Assembly (NCBI GenBank): GCA_965206125.1
Contig: CBDBIN010000046.1
Span: forward strand, 682,001-746,000
Origin: CAXWPM01 sp965206125
GTDB taxonomy: Bacteria > Acidobacteriota > Terriglobia > 20CM-2-55-15
DNA length: 64,000 bases
Reading direction: 5' to 3'
Each line of letters opens with the position of its first letter. Within the stretch, counting starts at the first letter, position 1. Made by a program: the position numbers and the translations under genes. Shown here in pieces: positions 35,216 through 45,158 of this stretch. The notes under the pieces were generated by a model. It saw nothing but the letters and a program-made list of their open reading frames with translations, was not told the DNA's origin and did no database searches.

Positions 35216-35246
35216 ACCCTACGACCTTACGTTACGTCAGGTTCAA
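35216..35246 (-). promoter_or_regulatory. MerR-type promoter and operator of the TipA-like regulator
   Basis: On the minus strand TTGAAC (35246-35241) and TAGGGT (35221-35216) are separated by 19 nt, the long spacer typical of MerR-controlled promoters. The spacer overlaps the palindrome CCTTACGT-T-ACGTCAGG (35225-35241; 7 of 8 pairs). The start site would be about 47 nt before the ATG at 35161. Confidence 0.75.
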
Positions 35247-35397
35247 GGGTAAAGCTGGAGAATATGAGCCGCTTCTGCACGGGACCGCCGCTTTCGTGGC
35301 CAGGGGCGGCAAAAAGCGGAGTCAGCGCACGTCTTTGATTTGGATTTTGCCCGTGGCGTGATAAGAAGCGAAGAGGACTCGGAAGAGGCAGGGAAGC

Positions 35398-37353
35398 ATG
35401 AGACCACGTTTGATGACGATTGCCGGCCCGCTCGAAGGGCAGTTGATAGAGCTGACTGAAGACGAGACGACGCTAGGGCGCGATCCGGCCAGTCGGATCT
35501 ACCTGGAAGACGAACTCGTGTCCCGACAACACTGCTCGATCAAGCATTCGGACGGGCGCTTCGAGATCCGTGACCTGGAAAGCCGGAACGAAACCTATGT
35601 CAACAGTGTCCCGATCCGGCAGAGGGAGTTGAAACACGGCGACCGAGTCGAAATGGGAAATTCGATTTTCTTCTTCTTCGTCGAAGAGGAAGGGGAGATC
35701 CCCTCGACGTTGACCGAGATCGAGACTGTACGGGACAGAGGTATTGCGGAGACCCGATCCGTGAAGGGCCTTTCCCCGGAGGATTCCCGTTACCTGAAAG
35801 CTCCGAGGAGAGCCGCCGGGTCCACCGAGCCCGCCCCGTCCTCCGGAACACTGCGTGGATTCGAAATCCTTCTCGACATCAGCCGAGACATCAGCGTCGT
35901 ACACAGCCTCGAGGATCTCGAGGAGCGGCTACTCTTGTCTCTGTTCGACGCATTCCGTGCGGAACGGGCCGCAATCCTCCTGGACCCGCTCGGAGATCCG
36001 GATGAACCGACGTTTTCGTCGGTTTTTGTAAGGCATCGAGAGCCCCGGCCCGGATCGAAGTTCCGTGTCAGCCGTACCGTTCTGACGACGGTTCTCGCGA
36101 ACCGGCAAGCGATCCTGAGCAACGACATTCCCGAGAATCCCGACTTGGCTGAAGCCGACAGTCTCAAGATGGGTTCCGTCCGTTCTTTGATGTGCGCACC
36201 CATTCGGGACAGGGGAGATATCCGAGGCGTCCTCTATCTGGACACGACGAGCCCGTCAGATTCATTCGATGAAGGTGACCTCGAACTGCTTGTCGGTGTC
36301 GCAGCCATCTGTGGAGCCCCGCTCGAGAATGCCCGTTTCAGGGAATGGTTGATCGAAGAAAACAACCGATTCCTCGAGGAGGCGCTGCTCCACAACATCA
36401 TCGGGGATAGCGCCGCTGTGCGCGGTCTACTCGAACGGATTGCCAAGTGCGCTGCGAGCGACCGGAGCGTACTGATCCAGGGAGAAAGCGGGACCGGTAA
36501 GGAGTTGGTGGCGCGTGCGCTTCGCAAGAATGGTAGGCGTGCAGATAAGCCCTTTGTCGCCATTAACTGTGCGGCGCTCGTGGACACTCTCGTGGAAACG
36601 GAGTTATTCGGTACCGTCAGGGGCGCCTTCACCGGCGCCGTTGACCGGATCGGCAAGCTTCAGTACGCCAACGGCGGCACCGTCTTTCTCGACGAGATTG
36701 GGGAGATGAAGCCCGACCTCCAGGCCAAGCTGCTTCGGGTCCTGGAAGAAAGGGAACTCGAGCGTGTTGGAGGACACGAGTCCGTGAAGGTCGATGTCCG
36801 GATTGTCGCCGCAACGAACACGGACCTTAAGAAAGCCATGGCCGAGGGCAGGTTCCGGGAGGATCTGTACTACAGGCTAAGCGTCCTTTCCCTGACAGTT
36901 CCTCCGCTCCGGGAACGACGTGAGGACATCGGCAAGCTTTCCAGCCATTTCATGAAAGAAGCCTCGAAAGACTGCGACCGCCGCATTGTAGGAATTTCTC
37001 AGGAGGCGCGGGCGTGCCTGGCTCACTATGACTGGCCCGGAAACATCCGGCAGCTGAAGCACGCGATCGAGCACGCCGTGGACATGGGATCGACCGAGTT
37101 GATCATGAAAGAAGACCTGCCTGCGGACGTTGCCCAGGGCGAGGACGGTGAGGACGGATTGGCCCCGGGTTACCAGGAGAGGATGCGGGAGGCCCGGAAG
37201 CGGATCATCATGGATGCTGTCCGGGCCGCCAACGGTGTTATTGCGGAGGCATCAAAGTTCCTCAAGATGCACCCCAACAACGTGCACCGGGAGATCGCGA
37301 AACTCGGCCTCCGCGAGGAAATCGACGAATTCAAGCGCGGGGCCTCAGCCTGA
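35398..37353 (+). CDS. FHA-GAF-sigma54 (AAA+) transcriptional activator
   Basis: A 651-residue activator. Order: FHA domain (about 5-95; TLGRDPASRIYLEDELVSRQ and SRNETYVN), GAF domain (about 155-320), AAA+ sigma54-interaction domain with Walker A GESGTGKE (362-369), GAFTGA loop (409-414) and Walker B FLDEIGEM, and a Fis-like C-terminal helix-turn-helix (VIAEASKFLKMHPNNVHREI). The FHA head suggests control by a phosphothreonine protein, i.e. a Ser/Thr kinase instead of a two-component partner. No -24/-12 promoter or kinase gene is seen nearby. ATG 35398 follows AGGCAGGGA. Confidence 0.93.
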   Translation: MRPRLMTIAGPLEGQLIELTEDETTLGRDPASRIYLEDELVSRQHCSIKHSDGRFEIRDLESRNETYVNSVPIRQRELKHGDRVEMGNSIFFFFVEEEGEIPSTLTEIETVRDRGIAETRSVKGLSPEDSRYLKAPRRAAGSTEPAPSSGTLRGFEILLDISRDISVVHSLEDLEERLLLSLFDAFRAERAAILLDPLGDPDEPTFSSVFVRHREPRPGSKFRVSRTVLTTVLANRQAILSNDIPENPDLAEADSLKMGSVRSLMCAPIRDRGDIRGVLYLDTTSPSDSFDEGDLELLVGVAAICGAPLENARFREWLIEENNRFLEEALLHNIIGDSAAVRGLLERIAKCAASDRSVLIQGESGTGKELVARALRKNGRRADKPFVAINCAALVDTLVETELFGTVRGAFTGAVDRIGKLQYANGGTVFLDEIGEMKPDLQAKLLRVLEERELERVGGHESVKVDVRIVAATNTDLKKAMAEGRFREDLYYRLSVLSLTVPPLRERREDIGKLSSHFMKEASKDCDRRIVGISQEARACLAHYDWPGNIRQLKHAIEHAVDMGSTELIMKEDLPADVAQGEDGEDGLAPGYQERMREARKRIIMDAVRAANGVIAEASKFLKMHPNNVHREIAKLGLREEIDEFKRGASA

Positions 37354-37662
37354 GACCGCGTGCGCTTCCTTCAGGCGATTCTCCGGTTCTGGTGACTTCA
37401 CGCGACTTCCTTCCCGTACAGATTGTTCGGCCAGTGGTAGATACTCGAGGAGGTAAATCGCGTTGCCGTAAACGTGAACGTAATACCAGGCGTCATCGGT
37501 AATGATGTTGAAGAAGTCATCGCGGCTGACGTCGGCGATGATCTGGACGTCGCTGTCGAGCGCCAATTCCAAGTTTGAAACGACTGGTTGCATTGTCGGG
37601 TTCAAGGGTACGACCCGACACTCGACGGGTGGTGGTTGCCAGTTCACTCGTGCTTTCTTCAC
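37345..37662 (-). CDS. Small hypothetical protein
   Basis: GTG 37662 is preceded by GGAGAAGAGGA, a good ribosome-binding site, and gives 105 residues (begins MKKARVNWQPPPVECRVVPL). The middle is a plausible alpha/beta domain (LALDSDVQIIADVSRDDFFN, then AWYYVHVYGNAIYLLEYLPL) and the tail is charged. It overlaps the end of the sigma54 activator by 9 nt in convergent orientation. I do not recognise the family. The roughly 300 bp on its upstream side hold no other gene. Confidence 0.5.
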   Translation of the reverse strand: MKKARVNWQPPPVECRVVPLNPTMQPVVSNLELALDSDVQIIADVSRDDFFNIITDDAWYYVHVYGNAIYLLEYLPLAEQSVREGSRVKSPEPENRLKEAHAVSG

Positions 37663-37959
37663 TCCTCTTCTCCTTGTAGCATCCTGCTGTTGACTTGCCG
37701 TATGGGCCCGTCCGTGTGCGGAGAAAGGGGCAAACATCGCTCCATGCCTGACAAGGCCGGTTGGGTATCCCTGAGGGCCGCATATCCCGCTCTGGCACTT
37801 GAGGTTACAGCAGTTTCAGGCGCATCACATCCTGCGCCGTTTCGTTGCACGCCGTCCTGGTCAGTATCTGTGACGATACCGGAACTATCTGAATCGGTGA
37901 GTCGATCGAGGAAAGCGGCTTTCGTGCTCTCCGGCCGTCGTTCGGTCTCGAAGTGGCTG

Positions 37960-39063
37960 CTAGAACCGACGGTATCCCATCGCCTGGCGCAATCGGGCGA
38001 TCGCCATCTCTTCGGCTGCTGCCCGGGGCCGCAGCCCGCCGTCCCGGGCTCGTTCGAGCATTTCCCTCGTGTTGGCGCCGACCTTCTCTTCGATCGTCGC
38101 CAGAGCCTGGGCCTGGCTACCGGCGTCGTACTCGACTGAGGCACAGATGACACCACCGGCGTTGGCGATGAAGTCGGGGATGTTCAGAACCCCGTTTTCG
38201 TGCATCCATCGTTCGGCCTCTTCTGTTGCTGGGATGTTCGCGCCCTGAAGGATCAGCTTCGCTTTCAGGGTCCCGATGTTCTCGCCGGTGAAGACGTCGG
38301 GCCGGGCTGCCGGAATCCAGATGTCGCAGTCGCAGGCGATCAGTTGTTCAGTGGTGATCGCCTGGCCGCCGGTAAACTTCGAAACACTCTGGCCCCCGGC
38401 CTTGTGCGCGATCAGGGCGTCCAGATCGAGGCCTTCAGGGTTTGTGACGCCGCCGCCGCTGTCGGACGCGGCGACGAGCCTGGTTCCCCGTTCGGCCAGG
38501 AACCGGGCCGCGTGGCGGCCTACAGCGCCGAACCCCTCGACAGCGACCCGCGCGCCGTCCAGGTCGAGGCCGATCCACGGTGCGGCCACATCGGCCGCCG
38601 CTGCCACTCCGTAAGCCGTCGCTCCGATCTCGTCCAGCGGGATACCGCCGACTACGCGAGGGAGGCCAACGGACCGGCCGGTTTCATCGTGCACCCAGGC
38701 CATGCATTCCTCGTTGGTTCCCATGTCGGGTCCGGGAATGTACTCGGTCAGGTCGCCGATCGCCCGGGCAAACGCGCGGACCAGGCGTTCCTTCCTGGCC
38801 GGCTCGATGTCATGGCGGGAGACGATCCCGGATTTTCCCCCACCGTGCGGCAGACCGGCCGCAGAATTCTTGAGCGTCATCGCGCGTGCGAGCCGGGCAA
38901 CTTCCCGCATCGTGACGTCGGCCGCCATTCTCACTCCGCCTATGGCGGGTCCTGTGGCGATGTTGTCCACGACGACGAATGCTTCGAGCCCGACTGACGG
39001 CTCGCGTACGGTCAGGACCTTTCTCGGTCCCAGCTCATCGAACATGTCTTGGATTTCGTTCAT
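37960..39063 (-). CDS. Glu/Leu/Phe/Val dehydrogenase family protein
   Basis: ATG 39063 with a GGAGG-containing leader gives 367 residues, shorter than typical glutamate dehydrogenases (about 420). The catalytic segment is LPHGGGKSGIV, with the domain-closing motif PGPDMGTNEECMAW; the Rossmann motif VAVEGFGAVGRHAARF and the tail region NIPDFIANAGGVICASVEY follow. The enzyme oxidatively deaminates an amino acid with NAD(P), but the substrate (glutamate, leucine or other) cannot be fixed by eye. A frame from 39186 adds 41 codons that lack family similarity, so it was rejected. Confidence 0.9.
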   Translation of the reverse strand: MNEIQDMFDELGPRKVLTVREPSVGLEAFVVVDNIATGPAIGGVRMAADVTMREVARLARAMTLKNSAAGLPHGGGKSGIVSRHDIEPARKERLVRAFARAIGDLTEYIPGPDMGTNEECMAWVHDETGRSVGLPRVVGGIPLDEIGATAYGVAAAADVAAPWIGLDLDGARVAVEGFGAVGRHAARFLAERGTRLVAASDSGGGVTNPEGLDLDALIAHKAGGQSVSKFTGGQAITTEQLIACDCDIWIPAARPDVFTGENIGTLKAKLILQGANIPATEEAERWMHENGVLNIPDFIANAGGVICASVEYDAGSQAQALATIEEKVGANTREMLERARDGGLRPRAAAEEMAIARLRQAMGYRRF

Positions 39064-39211
39064 GTCACACCACCTTCCCTCTACCTCCAATCTCCCACGA
39101 CTCGGGAGGTTCCGCAAGGCCAGGTTCCGTGACGCCATTCGGGTGCGGTTCCTGAATGATATGATCGGACATGAGAATCCAATCATGGCTTCCCTGAGGG
39201 ATTGAGACGTT

Positions 39212-41209
39212 TTGACAGACCAGCCTCGAGACGATCAACCCGACATCCAATCGCTTCGCGACGCGACCGCCAAGTTCAGAGCGCTCCTCCATCACGCAAA
39301 CGACCTGATCTACTCGGTGTCCATCGACCCGGACGCCGGAACGTGGAAGCTCGAGTTTCTGGGCGACCGCATCATCGACCTGAGCGGGTGCCGGCCCGAG
39401 GAATTTGCGGAGGGCGGGCGCCTTGGAGAGGGAGGTCCCTTCGGGCTTGCCAAGCCGGACAAACACCCGTTTGAACTGCTGCACCCCGACGACCTGGCCG
39501 AGGCCCTGGCTTCGACGCGGAGGCTGTCGGCAGGGCAGAAGGTGATCCGAGAATACCGGCTTCGCAACCGCGAAACCGGCAAATACCGCTGGGTTGAGGA
39601 CCGTTCCGAGCCGGAGTGCGACGAACAGGGTCGCGTCGTGGGCATCTGGGGAATCGTCCGTGACATCACCGAGCGCCGTGGGCGCGAGGACGCCCTGGGG
39701 CAACTCGCCGCCATCGTTGAAGTGTCCGATGACGCGGTGGTCGGTCTGGATCCGGACGGCCGGGTCGTGAGTTGGAACTCCGCCGCTGCCGAAATGTACG
39801 GTTACACTCCGACCGCTGTCGTCGGCAGACGCTTCTTCGATATCGTCACTCCCGAAGATGCTGCGTTCCTGAACGAGAAGTTGAAGGCCATTGCGGGTTC
39901 GAGCTTCAAGGTGTCCGATGGACAACACGTCTCACGAGACGGCCAATCGATTCCGGTTTCCCTCACAGCATCGGCAATCTCCGATCAGACCGGAAAGACA
40001 AAGATGGTGGCCGTTGTCGTTCGGGACCTGACCGAACGGAAGAAGCTCGAGGGCGAGCTGCTGCAGTCACAGAAGATGGACGCCGTCGGCCGGCTGGCCG
40101 GCGGGATCGCGCACGACTTCAACAACATTCTGACCGTCATCCTCGGTCAGACCCAGACGTTGATCGACGACCTTTCCGAACTGGATGGTACCGAGACCCT
40201 CATCGACGATGCTCGGACCGTCCGCAAGGCGGCAAAGCGTGCGGCAGATCTGACGCGGCAGTTGCTTGCCTTCAGCCGGAAGCAGCTGATGCAACCAAGG
40301 CCGATAGATTTGAACCAGGTCCTTGGGGACACCGAGAGCATGTTCAAGCGCATTCTCGGCGAGGACGTCGAGATGACGATTGCTTTCGAGGGGACGGCTC
40401 CGGTCAAGGCCGACCCGGCGCAGGTGCACCAAGTACTGCTGAACCTGGCCGTCAACGCCAGAGAGGCGATGCCGGAAGGTGGGCGGCTCGTTTTGGAGAC
40501 GTCAACCCTCGAACTGGATGAAAGCTACGCTGCCCAGCGCCCCGGCTGCCGCCCGGGACCCTACGTGATGCTTGCGGTCAGCGACACGGGTGCCGGGATG
40601 GATGCGGCGACTCGAGACAAGGCGTTCGACCCGTTCTTCACGACCAAGGAAGGGGGGACGGGGTTGGGGTTGTCCACCGTGTACGGGATCGTCAAGCAGA
40701 GCGGCGGCAACGTCTGGGCGTACAGCGAGCCCGGTCTCGGAACGACGATCAAGGTCTACTTGCCACGGATCGAAGGGCAGCCTGGTACGGCCCCCGACAC
40801 GGATGGGGAATCGCGTGAGGCGCTCCAAGGGACCGAGACTATCCTTGTTGTCGAAGATGAAGACGGTGTGCGTCAACTCATGCAACGGACGCTGGAGTCC
40901 TACGGGTACTCGGTTCTGGAGGCCCACGACGGCTTTGACGCGTGCAGGATTTCCGGCAATCACGATGGTTCGATCGACCTCGTTCTGACTGACCTGGTGA
41001 TGCCCCGGATGAACGGTCTGGAACTTGCGCGGCGGATTCGTGCTGAACGCCCCGACGTTCGAGTGCTCTACACGTCGGGTTACACGGACCGTTTTGTCAG
41101 CAGGGAGGTGGATCGGGCGGAACTGGGCTCGGCTTTCCTCCAGAAGCCCTTCACGAAAGCGGGGCTGGCGCAGTCGGTTCGGGAGACCCTCTCGGGCGAC
41201 GATTCCTGA
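39212..41209 (+). CDS. PAS-PAS hybrid histidine kinase with C-terminal receiver
   Basis: A 665-residue soluble sensor starting at TTG 39212. Two PAS/PAC units (about 20-155 and 165-290; WGIVRDITERR and VVVRDLTERK end them) precede the HisKA phosphoacceptor GGIAHDFNNILTVI (His near 301). The HATPase domain follows (NLAVNAREAMPEGG N-box, SDTGAGMD, FTTKEGGTGLGLSTVYGIV). A receiver domain comes last with the phosphoacceptor Asp in LVLTDLVMPRMNG (about 594). No membrane segment is present, so it senses inside the cell. No DNA-binding output gene is adjacent. The 275 bp after it hold no gene that I can support. Confidence 0.93.
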   Translation: MTDQPRDDQPDIQSLRDATAKFRALLHHANDLIYSVSIDPDAGTWKLEFLGDRIIDLSGCRPEEFAEGGRLGEGGPFGLAKPDKHPFELLHPDDLAEALASTRRLSAGQKVIREYRLRNRETGKYRWVEDRSEPECDEQGRVVGIWGIVRDITERRGREDALGQLAAIVEVSDDAVVGLDPDGRVVSWNSAAAEMYGYTPTAVVGRRFFDIVTPEDAAFLNEKLKAIAGSSFKVSDGQHVSRDGQSIPVSLTASAISDQTGKTKMVAVVVRDLTERKKLEGELLQSQKMDAVGRLAGGIAHDFNNILTVILGQTQTLIDDLSELDGTETLIDDARTVRKAAKRAADLTRQLLAFSRKQLMQPRPIDLNQVLGDTESMFKRILGEDVEMTIAFEGTAPVKADPAQVHQVLLNLAVNAREAMPEGGRLVLETSTLELDESYAAQRPGCRPGPYVMLAVSDTGAGMDAATRDKAFDPFFTTKEGGTGLGLSTVYGIVKQSGGNVWAYSEPGLGTTIKVYLPRIEGQPGTAPDTDGESREALQGTETILVVEDEDGVRQLMQRTLESYGYSVLEAHDGFDACRISGNHDGSIDLVLTDLVMPRMNGLELARRIRAERPDVRVLYTSGYTDRFVSREVDRAELGSAFLQKPFTKAGLAQSVRETLSGDDS

Positions 41210-41484
41210 TTGACGGCAACCAGGAGTGGTCAGATGTGGAAACGCCTGATCCTTCTCACTCCTATGCCCGCCTCTAGTGCGCTGTGCAGCCATTCAAGCC
41301 TTAGCATTTGAGCAGCTTCCTGGAGGCTATGCTCGTCGAGGAAACACCGGTTACTCGGATCATACTCATCGGCGCCGCCCGTTCTTCGACGGTTGAGTGA
41401 GCGGGTCGAATCTTCCAGGGCGTCGCATCTTCGAGGCCAATGGGACCGGAGGTCCGTAGATTCCTGTTGGATATTGTGGCTGGG

Positions 41485-43017
41485 TTAGGTTGTTGCGATT
41501 TCGTCGGATTGGCGGGTGGATCGAGCGTGTTCTGGAGACGCGCCGAGGCGGGAGGCGATGGCCTCCGCGTAGGAGCGGACGTTTTCATCGACCGAGATGC
41601 TCGATACGTTACCGAATCTTTCCGCCACGAACCCGGGAAAGCCTGCCTCAATACGGAGCCATTCGATGAAGGCGCTGACCTGACCCAGATCGACTTTCTC
41701 CCCGGATTGAATGCGGTCCATGGCGCTCCTGCAACGATCCACCGACTTCACCGTGAACACCCCAGGACAGTTCATATACCAGGGTGCGCCAAAAGCCATG
41801 ACCGGGATACCGGTCCGTAGCGCTTCCCATCCAGTCGTTCCGGCCACTGTAGCCACGCAACGACTGTTGCGAATCAAGGCATCCGAAGGCGTGTTGATGG
41901 TGACCAGTCGAACCCTGTCGGGCCGGATCCGAAGAAGCGTGTCATAGAATTCCTGGCTTCGGGCCATGCTCCCGCGCACGTTTTCCTGGTGGAACTGTCG
42001 GGGATGCTCTTTAACGTAAACCAGCCAACCCGGTGGAAGGCAGTCGGCGACCATGCCCAGCGCCAGCAGTTGATCCCCGAAGGTCAGCCCCATCGGAACC
42101 GTACTCCGCTCCGGTTGAAAATGAAGCGCGAAGTAGAAGTAGTTCGCCGTCAGATCGGGTTCGGCAGTGTGCGACTCGTAGAAATCTCGGAGTCCGTACA
42201 TGTGGAATGCATGCACGACGTCAAGCACGAGATATTCGAGGCGAGTCGGCATCCTCCGATTAAGAGCAAACAGCGAACTGCCGCTCGACCGGAGTACCTT
42301 TCTGGGATTCCGGGCAACCTCGTGTGCGGCACGGACTGCGCAATGGAAGATGTCAAGGGCAGAGTCCAGTTTAGTCAACCGCCCCTTCCTGACGTCCTCG
42401 AAAGCGCGGTTGTTTGCGTCATAGTACGTGGGGCCGAGCAACTCGTTACTCATCCCCTCCGAGCTCTTGTAGCGGTCAAGATCCTCGGCAGCGGGTTCCG
42501 GCATCTGCTCGATCGTTTCCATGAGAATCATCAGGTCAGGAATGGACGTGATCTCCACGATTAGCGTTCTAATGTCCAGGTGCCGGCACAGCAGGTAGAG
42601 GACGTAATCGACGCCCATGGGCGGTTGCATATGAAACAGAACCGCATCCGGGTGGGACTCCTCCAGGATCCGACACCAGAGCGCGACGTAGTCGAAGTAC
42701 ACGCGCCTGAGGTCGTGCATCGCGAGCCTCGGGTAATTGATCCTGCCCAGCATCTGAAAGACGAGAGGCTCGGATTCGGCCAGCGCATTGATGATCGCGG
42801 GGTCTGGAGCGCTGAAACCACCTTCGAGCCCACCGGGAGGGCGTCGCGACGCCGCGTCCAGAAACGAGTGCTTGATGCAGCTGCCCGGCAGGTTCGTGAA
42901 ACGCCCGAGGACATCGTTTGACGCGAGGACGTAGGTTACTTGGATCCCGCGCTCCGACAAGTGAGGCACGATGGCGGGATAGAATCCTTCCGGGTGAATG
43001 AGCCAGATGTTCTTCAT
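41485..43017 (-). CDS. Capsule-polysaccharide-type biosynthesis protein
   Basis: A 510-residue protein resembling the capsule polysaccharide synthesis group (KpsS/KpsC-like GT-B folds). Typical pieces are WLVYVKEHPRQFHQ, VRLVTINTPSDALIRNSRCV and ATVAGTTGWEALRTGIPVMA near residues 340-430. The N-terminal MKNIWLIHPEGFYPAIVPHL is a Rossmann start. The sugar is unknown. It is divergent from an acyltransferase gene, and with the phytanoyl-dioxygenase-like gene it makes up a small surface-glycan locus. Base composition is slightly more A+T-rich than neighbouring genes, compatible with acquisition. Confidence 0.75.
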   Translation of the reverse strand: MKNIWLIHPEGFYPAIVPHLSERGIQVTYVLASNDVLGRFTNLPGSCIKHSFLDAASRRPPGGLEGGFSAPDPAIINALAESEPLVFQMLGRINYPRLAMHDLRRVYFDYVALWCRILEESHPDAVLFHMQPPMGVDYVLYLLCRHLDIRTLIVEITSIPDLMILMETIEQMPEPAAEDLDRYKSSEGMSNELLGPTYYDANNRAFEDVRKGRLTKLDSALDIFHCAVRAAHEVARNPRKVLRSSGSSLFALNRRMPTRLEYLVLDVVHAFHMYGLRDFYESHTAEPDLTANYFYFALHFQPERSTVPMGLTFGDQLLALGMVADCLPPGWLVYVKEHPRQFHQENVRGSMARSQEFYDTLLRIRPDRVRLVTINTPSDALIRNSRCVATVAGTTGWEALRTGIPVMAFGAPWYMNCPGVFTVKSVDRCRSAMDRIQSGEKVDLGQVSAFIEWLRIEAGFPGFVAERFGNVSSISVDENVRSYAEAIASRLGASPEHARSTRQSDEIATT

Positions 43018-45158
43018 AACTCGGTCTGGAGCAACTCGAATGAGAACTGGTGCTTAACCAGTAATTCTAATCAGGGACTTCCCTGGGCAAGCAACGGGAG
43101 TGTACCAAAACTGGGTAAGCAGGCGACGACCGCCTCCCGACCTTCAAGCCGGCTCGACGTCATGGCGTCGACCAAGCATCCGCCCGTTATGATCGACTAG
43201 AACAGCTCTGCCAGGCGATATACAATTCGACGCGCAAGCATATGGGTTTGAAAAGGCGTAACGATATCGATGGGCTCAGAGCGATTGCCGTACTGGCTGT
43301 TATCGTTTCACACCTCAATGAACGATGGCTTCCAGGTGGGTTTACAGGCGTCGATGTTTTTTTTGTAATTTCGGGCTACGTCGTGACGGCCTCCCTGCTC
43401 GCGCGAGCTGAGGATGGTCCAATCGCATACATCGTCGGCTTCTATGCACGGCGAATTCGACGGATCCTTCCCGCTCTTGTTGCGTGTATTGTAGCGACGA
43501 CTGTTCTTACGGCACTGTTTGTCCCTCCAGTCAAGGCCACGACACTATTCCTGTTTGGGTTCACGGCTTTGCTGGGGATGAGCAACGTTCACCTGATTAG
43601 TGCGAGCGCCGACTACTTTGCCCTGGATCTCGAACTCAACCCCTTTGCCCATACGTGGTCTCTGGGCGCAGAGGAGCAGTTTTATGCGGTTTTTCCGTTT
43701 CTCCTCCTGCTAGCCTTTGGGACGAGCTCTGCTCATCAAGCCAGAGGCCCTGAAAGGACGATGTCGGCGATCCGAATCGCCGCCACTGCCCTTGTCGTGT
43801 CTGGGTTGGTGGCCGTGATTCTTACGCCGGTCCTTGAGCCCCTATTTCCGCGCAACACATGGCTCCTGGTTCTCCTGTTCCCCTTGCTTGCCGCGATGGC
43901 AATGGTCTTTCGAATCTTTCGCCCCGGAATGCAGGACCGGCGCCGGGCGCTGATATTTCTCTTGTCGGTCCTTTTCGCATCGCTCGCCTTCTCGGCCGCA
44001 TGTACGATCTGGAGGCCCATCGCGGGGTATTACCTCATGCCGAGTCGATTATGGGAGCTTGCCGGCGGCGCTGCTCTCGCAATCACGTCGAATTCCGGCA
44101 CGACGTGGTTTGGCCCCTCTGCTAGCCGCATTGTCCAGGTCCCTGCGCTGGCTTTGCTGAGCGTCGGCTTCTTTCTTGTGAAGGGTGACAGCGGATTCCC
44201 TGTTCCGTGGGCGTTGTTCCCGGTCGTTTCCACGATCCTACTGATAGTGATCGGCGCTTCCTCCCCGCGTACGCTTGTTACGACAGCGCTGGGCAGTACT
44301 CCGATGGTTGCCATCGGAAAGATCTCTTATTCGTTGTACCTATGGCATTGGCCGGTGTTGTCTCTCATGCGATGGACGATCGGCCTTGATTCCACTGCAA
44401 CCGTACTTCTTGCGATTGCGTTGATCGGTTTCCTCTCGGTGGTCAGTTATTTGGTATTCGAGCGTCCCTTTCAAAGAAGCGGTTCGTCCGTTGCCGCCCT
44501 GGTTCCCTTGGCATCTGTCGTCGTGTTCGCCTTCATCTTTCACGTGGGTCTCAGTCGTGGGATGTTGGCGGAAGCCTACGTTTTCAGGGATCTGGCTGCA
44601 AGGATTCCAGCGAATCATTTTGTCGAGATGGACTGTCACGCCACGCGTCAGAATTTTGATGAATGCTTTACGCCCGCCAGATCTGAGGCTCGCCCGAATG
44701 CCATCTTCGTGATAGGCGACTCGCATGCGGCTGCGCACATGCCGATGCTAGAGGAAGTCGAGAGAAGATCGGATTTCGAGATTCTACAACTGACCGGTGG
44801 TCCGACACTCGTGTTTGCCGACGACCACAATGTCGAAGCACAAAGGGAAATCAATGCAATTCTCATACACCTCGAACGCCATCTGATTCCCGGTGACGTC
44901 GTCCTTGCATCGGTGCACAGAAGCTACACCTACGACGCATATCCTGCGGGCGGCGAATACGACCTGTTGCTCAGAGGAGTTGCAGTGGATGTTCATGCCC
45001 GGACATCAGCTAACATCTCGAGATTGGAGGAAAACCTCCTATCACTCGCCAGGGTCGCTACCGCCAATCAAGCAGCGGTAGTGCTTGTTGGAGATGTTCC
45101 CGTTCTGAGCTGGTCTCAACGGATCGACGCAACACTTTATCTTAAAAGGAAGAGGTGG

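Noticed and set aside
41210..41484. Short frame with a P-loop-like RIILIGAARSST after the hybrid kinase
   Set aside because: Only about 20 codons with weak resemblance to sulfotransferase or nucleotide-binding starts, and no continuation. Probably chance.
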